Under the pieces are notes generated by a model. The model made no database searches. It saw only the letters and a list, made by a program, of their open reading frames with translations, and was not told the origin of the DNA. A stretch of 14,257 bases of DNA, taken from contig JAHHSS010000035.1 in the NCBI GenBank assembly GCA_020025095.1, positions 1-14,257 on the forward strand. The letters run 5' to 3'. Both the position numbers and the translations under genes were made by a program. The DNA is from Peptostreptococcus sp. Lineage in GTDB: Bacteria > Bacillota > Clostridia > Peptostreptococcales > Peptostreptococcaceae. Below are positions 13,477 to 14,257 of this stretch, in pieces (position 1 is the first letter of the stretch; every line of letters begins with the position of its first letter).

Positions 13477-14257
13477 ATGAAAAAGAATTTACTAAAAGGA
13501 ATATTACTTTCTACAGTTGGATTAATAGCAGTTTCAAGCTTGGTGGCTTGTTCATCTGGTAAAAAGGATGAAAAAAAAGAATCTAATAATGATAAAACGG
13601 TAGTAGTTGGATTTGACAATACATTTGTACCGATGGGATTTTTAGACGACAAAAATAATGTAGTGGGATTTGATATAGATCTTGCAAATGAAGCTTTTAA
13701 AAGAGCAGGATATAAAGCAAAGTTTGAAAATATTGATTGGAGTATGAAAGAACAAGCTCTTGAAAATAAAAGCGTAGATTGTTTATGGAATGGTTATAGT
13801 ATAACACCTGAAAGAGAAAAGAAAGTTGCCTTTTCAGAACCGTATTTAGATAATAAGCAAATTGCAATAACTAAATCAGGTGAAAAATTTAAAAAGATAA
13901 CAGATTTAAAAAATCAAGCTGTAGGAACTCAAGCAGCATCTTCTGGACTTGATGCTATAGAAAATAATAAAGAATTTGTAAATATGATAAAGGATAAACA
14001 GGCTACTACATATGATACATATGATAAGGCATTAAGAGACTTGGAGATAGGAAGAATAAAGGCAGTAGTAGGTGATGAAGTATTATTAAAATATTACATA
14101 AAGCAAAGAGATCCGCAAAAGTATAAAGTTCTTGAAGGTGATTTAGGCAGTGAAAAATATGGTGTTGGATTTAGAAAAGAGGATAAAGAATTAAGAGAAA
14201 AAGTCAATAAAGAACTTGATGAAATGAAAAAAGATGGAACTTTCAAAAAAATAGAAG
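13477..14257 (+). CDS. Amino-acid ABC transporter solute-binding lipoprotein, probably histidine (3' end outside window)
   Basis: 260 codons are visible with no stop, so the gene runs off the window; family length (about 260-275 residues) suggests that it is nearly complete. Residues 1-25 are a lipoprotein signal: Lys-rich start, hydrophobic core and the lipobox LVAC with Cys25 for lipid attachment, followed by a charged linker. The mature part is a type 3 periplasmic-binding fold (SBP_bac_3). Signs are VVVGFDNTFVPMGFLDD near the start, the VVGFDIDLANEAFKRAG segment, and WNGYSITPEREKKVAFSEPY, whose Arg binds the amino-acid carboxylate. The AGGAGG at 13463-13468 is eight bases from ATG 13477 but only two from an in-frame ATG at 13471, so I prefer 13477. 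Permease and ATPase genes should follow outside the window. The His-type T-box upstream suggests histidine as substrate; the protein sequence alone would not tell histidine from other amino acids. Confidence 0.9.
   Translation, partial: MKKNLLKGILLSTVGLIAVSSLVACSSGKKDEKKESNNDKTVVVGFDNTFVPMGFLDDKNNVVGFDIDLANEAFKRAGYKAKFENIDWSMKEQALENKSVDCLWNGYSITPEREKKVAFSEPYLDNKQIAITKSGEKFKKITDLKNQAVGTQAASSGLDAIENNKEFVNMIKDKQATTYDTYDKALRDLEIGRIKAVVGDEVLLKYYIKQRDPQKYKVLEGDLGSEKYGVGFRKEDKELREKVNKELDEMKKDGTFKKIE

Overview
The window is a low-GC, gene-dense stretch of a bacterial chromosome. AGGAGG-type ribosome binding sites, A+T-rich intergenic spaces full of hairpin terminators, a T-box riboswitch, a GapB-like GAPDH and a giant 2-hydroxyacyl-CoA dehydratase activase-type protein all point to an anaerobic Firmicute of class Clostridia. 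Peptostreptococcaceae or a relative is my best guess, but the exact taxon is inference. All ten recognisable genes lie on the + strand. I see no insertion sequence, prophage gene, CRISPR array, tRNA or rRNA.

Region 1 (about 165-4474) looks like one operon behind a strong promoter (TTGACA, 17 bp, TATATT). In order it encodes an alpha/beta hydrolase, a small acidic YtxH-like membrane-anchored protein, a TIGR04282/DUF2064-type nucleotidyl/glycosyltransferase, a phosphotransferase of the aminoglycoside/choline kinase fold with an unusual catalytic loop, a TIGR04283-type family-2 glycosyltransferase, and a YbaK/EbsC-type Cys-tRNA(Pro) deacylase. The two transferases belong to families annotated in arsenosugar biosynthesis, but no arsenic or radical-SAM gene lies in the window. 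The product of this hydrolase/transferase/kinase/transferase set is unknown, and it is the best candidate here for an undescribed pathway. A long inverted repeat that can fold two ways sits between the kinase and the second glycosyltransferase.

Region 2 (4475-7030) has a 413-bp gene-free stretch ending in a terminator. A promoter overlaps that terminator and is followed by two perfect 12-bp palindromes upstream of a YitT-family membrane protein that lacks the usual C-terminal DUF2179 domain. After another terminator comes a GapB-like glyceraldehyde-3-phosphate dehydrogenase whose cofactor-selecting Asp is replaced, suggesting NADP use, with its own promoter and terminator.

Region 3 (7031-11663) is a single 1433-residue protein. 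Two tandem BadF/HgdC-type ATPase domains, each with the two cysteines used for the bridging iron-sulfur cluster, are fused to a Cys-rich linker, DUF2229 and a dehydratase-like C-terminal part.

Region 4 (11697-14257) holds a 436-residue HEPN-domain protein of the ApeA-like type (possible anti-phage RNase). It is followed by a complete T-box leader with specifier CAC (His) and a UGGG acceptor-binding bulge that fits the C73 discriminator of tRNA-His. The leader controls a solute-binding lipoprotein of an amino-acid ABC transporter, which runs off the window end and is inferred to take up histidine.
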